A DNA stretch of 34,393 nt, taken from the NCBI RefSeq assembly GCF_001642695.1, contig NZ_LWCC02000005.1:3075824-3110216 (forward strand). The letters are read 5' to 3'. Positions 32,503-34,393 of this stretch are shown here, piece by piece. The position numbers were made by a program, and so were the translations under genes. Numbering within the stretch: position 1 is the stretch's first letter; each line of letters opens with the position of its first letter. Under the pieces are notes generated by a model. The model worked only from the letters and a program-made list of their open reading frames with translations, ran no database searches and was not told the origin of the DNA. The DNA comes from Streptomyces chilikensis (GTDB lineage: Bacteria; Actinomycetota; Actinomycetes; Streptomycetales; Streptomycetaceae).

Positions 32503-34393
32503 GTGGGCACGTTGGTGACGCTGCCGAGGCAGGGCGAACGGGCGCGTGCGGAACGGCACATGCTGGTCTGCGGGGACGACGGACTGGCCCGGCGGCTGGC
32601 CGCCGAACTGCGGGACGTGTACCGGCAGCGGGTGGTGCTGGTGGTGCCGGGGGAGCGGCCCGGGGACACCGGAACGCTCGCCTCCACCGTCTCCCGCGCC
32701 GCCGCGCTGATCGGCCGGTTCGGCCAGACGTCCGCGCAGGCCGGGCCCCACGACTCGGGGGCCGGACCCAGTACGCCCGTCCTGGAACTGCACGCCGCCC
32801 GGCCGGGCGAGGACGTGCTCACCGAGGCCGGGGTGGAACGCGCCACCGCCATCGCCCTGCTCTACGAGGACGACGAGACCAACCTGCGCGCCGCGCTCGC
32901 CGCGCGCCGCCTCAACCCCTCGGTCCGGCTGGTGCTGCGGATGTACAACCGCAAGCTCGGCCAGTACATGGAGGAGCTCCTCGACCAGGCCGCCCTGGTG
33001 GCCGAGCCCGAGCTGGACCGGGCCACCCTGGAGGCCTCCACCACGGTGCTCTCCGACGCCGACACCGCCGCCCCCGCCCTCGCGGCCACCGCGGTGGCCG
33101 ACACCCGCCGGGTGGTGCAGGCCGACGGGCTGCTGCTGCGCGCTGCCGAACGCACCCCGCCGCAGGCGGGCGAGACCGCCGACCCCGGCCTGTGCACGCT
33201 GGCCCTGCTCTCCTCCACCACCGCCGACCCGGCCGGCGCCGAGGGCTCCGACGCCAGCGGGCCGCAGGGACCGCGGCTGCTGCCGGACGACGCCGAGGTC
33301 CGGGCCGCCACCGGGCGCGGCACGGTGGTGCTGGACGCGGTGCGCCGCACCGGCCCCGCCGTCCCCCCGCGCCGGCTGGCCGGCCGCGGTGCGCCGCTGT
33401 CCCAGCTCTTCTCCCGCCGGCTGCGCTGGGCGACGGCCGGGGTGGTCGCCTCGGTGCTGGTCCTGGCCCTCGCCACCACCGTGCTGACCGACCTGGGACC
33501 GCTGTCCGCGACCTACCTCTCCCTGCTGGACCTGCTCGGCATCGGCGACCCCGCGGTGGGCGAGTCCGCGGCGCGGCAGATCCTGCAGCTGCTGTCCGGG
33601 CTCGTCGGCCTCGCCCTGCTGCCGCTGCTGGTGGCGGCCGGGCTGGAGGCGCTGGGCACCTTCCGCGGGGCGGGCGCGCTGCGCCGGCCGCCGCGCGGGC
33701 TCTCCGGGCACATCGTGCTGCTGGGCCTCGGGCGGGTCGGCACCCGGGTGCTGTCGCGCCTGCGGGAGCTGGACATGCCGGTGGTGTGCGTGGAGCAGTC
33801 CGCCGACGCGCGAGGGGTGCCGCTCGCCCGCGACCTCGGGGTGCCGGTGGTGCTGGGCGACGTCACCGAGGCGGGCGTGCTGGGAGCGGCCAAGATCCAC
33901 CGGGCCGCGGCGCTGCTGGCGCTGACCAGTTCCGACACCACCAACCTGGAGGCCACCCTGGCGGCCCGCTCGCTCGCCCCCGAGCTGCGGGTGGCGCTGC
34001 GGCTGTACGACGACGAGTTCGCGACCGTCGTCTACCGCACGCTGCGGGCGGCATATCCGGACGCCGTGACCCGCAGCCGGAGCGTCAGCCACCTCGCCGC
34101 GCCCTCGTTCGCCGCGGCCATGATGGGGCGTCAGGTGCTGGGCGCCATCTCCATCGAGCGCAAGGTGCTGCTGTTCGCGGCGCTGGTGGTGGGCGGGCAC
34201 CCGCAGTTCGAGGGGCGCACGGTGGCGGAGGCGTTCCGCGCCGGGGCCTGGCGGGTCATCGCCCTGGACACCCAGCGGCCGGAGGCCCGCCGCCCGGACC
34301 TGGCCCGCGACTTCCGCCAGGACGAACCCCAGCTGCTGTGGGACCTCCACCCGGGGTACGTCCTGCGGTCCGACGACCGCATCGTGCTGGCCG
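32503..34393 (+). CDS. Two-RCK-domain, two-TM ion-channel-like protein; C-terminus beyond the window
   Basis: At least 630 residues are visible. An N-terminal TrkA-N/RCK-like region (MLVCGDDGLARRLAAEL, with ALLYEDDETNLRAALAARRLNP) spans about 20-300. Two hydrophobic segments follow at about 306-327 and 363-385, with a loop containing LLGIGDP. A second, more canonical RCK domain starts at about 402 with VLLGLGRVGTRVLSRL and contains GDVTEAGVLGAAKIHRAAALLALTSSDTTNLEATLAAR. This order (RCK-2TM-RCK) fits a nucleotide-gated cation channel or CASTOR/POLLUX-like protein. The loop may be a pore helix plus filter, but it lacks the TVGYGD of K+ channels. The start is uncertain: GTG 32503, GTG 32515 or ATG 32560. 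Confidence 0.75.
   Translation, partial: MGTLVTLPRQGERARAERHMLVCGDDGLARRLAAELRDVYRQRVVLVVPGERPGDTGTLASTVSRAAALIGRFGQTSAQAGPHDSGAGPSTPVLELHAARPGEDVLTEAGVERATAIALLYEDDETNLRAALAARRLNPSVRLVLRMYNRKLGQYMEELLDQAALVAEPELDRATLEASTTVLSDADTAAPALAATAVADTRRVVQADGLLLRAAERTPPQAGETADPGLCTLALLSSTTADPAGAEGSDASGPQGPRLLPDDAEVRAATGRGTVVLDAVRRTGPAVPPRRLAGRGAPLSQLFSRRLRWATAGVVASVLVLALATTVLTDLGPLSATYLSLLDLLGIGDPAVGESAARQILQLLSGLVGLALLPLLVAAGLEALGTFRGAGALRRPPRGLSGHIVLLGLGRVGTRVLSRLRELDMPVVCVEQSADARGVPLARDLGVPVVLGDVTEAGVLGAAKIHRAAALLALTSSDTTNLEATLAARSLAPELRVALRLYDDEFATVVYRTLRAAYPDAVTRSRSVSHLAAPSFAAAMMGRQVLGAISIERKVLLFAALVVGGHPQFEGRTVAEAFRAGAWRVIALDTQRPEARRPDLARDFRQDEPQLLWDLHPGYVLRSDDRIVLA

Noticed and set aside
32449-34350. 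Long minus-strand frame opposite the channel-like gene
   Set aside because: It is Gln/Gly/Arg/His-rich without motifs, while the plus strand encodes clear RCK domains running off the window edge.

Overview
The window is a very GC-rich actinobacterial chromosome segment, almost certainly Streptomyces. The grounds are strong third-position G/C bias, GTG and TTG starts, an AfsR-type SARP regulator, a desABCD siderophore operon with IdeR/DmdR-type iron boxes, a Streptomyces subtilisin inhibitor, and rare TTA codons. I saw no tRNA, rRNA, CRISPR array, insertion sequence or phage module. Both ends cut through genes.

Region 1 (1-9115) is the edge of a biosynthetic cluster that continues to the left. 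A nonribosomal peptide synthetase (C-A-T-C, cut at its C-terminal end) lies downstream of an XRE/NB-ARC ATPase regulator. A small exported Gly/Thr-rich protein, a large SARP-NB-ARC-TPR regulator with one TTA codon, and a SnoaL-like protein follow. Three promoters here carry related heptamers repeated exactly every 11 bp, the spacing of SARP operators, so these genes look like one local regulon.

Region 2 (9116-12512) holds an MpaB/rubber-oxygenase-family (DUF2236) protein and a secreted beta-helix protein. The promoter of the latter carries a perfect LacI-type palindrome.

Region 3 (12513-22529) is a complete iron-regulated hydroxamate siderophore locus. desA-desB-desC-desD and an MFS exporter run leftward, with 4-bp start/stop overlaps at each junction from desB to the exporter. 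Divergently, from a promoter region with two iron boxes, runs an Ntn-hydrolase acylase (desG-like) overlapping a second siderophore-type acetyltransferase (desH-like). DesA-D make N-hydroxy-N-acylated cadaverine units and join them. The acylase pair probably diversifies the acyl groups, and the MFS protein probably exports the product.

Region 4 (22530-30919) is a mosaic of small units. It has an SSI-family protease inhibitor with an odd reactive site, and two overlapping imine-reductase-family genes facing an HxlR regulator. Further along are a leaderless methyltransferase, a two-domain VOC protein, a small alpha/beta-barrel protein, an unrecognised gene and a SgcJ/EcaC-type protein with a MerR-like operator. 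The region closes with an EamA transporter preceded by a 52-codon small ORF, facing a TetR regulator.

Region 5 (30920-34393) has a siderophore-binding lipoprotein with its own iron box and, at the right edge, a two-RCK-domain ion-channel-like protein.
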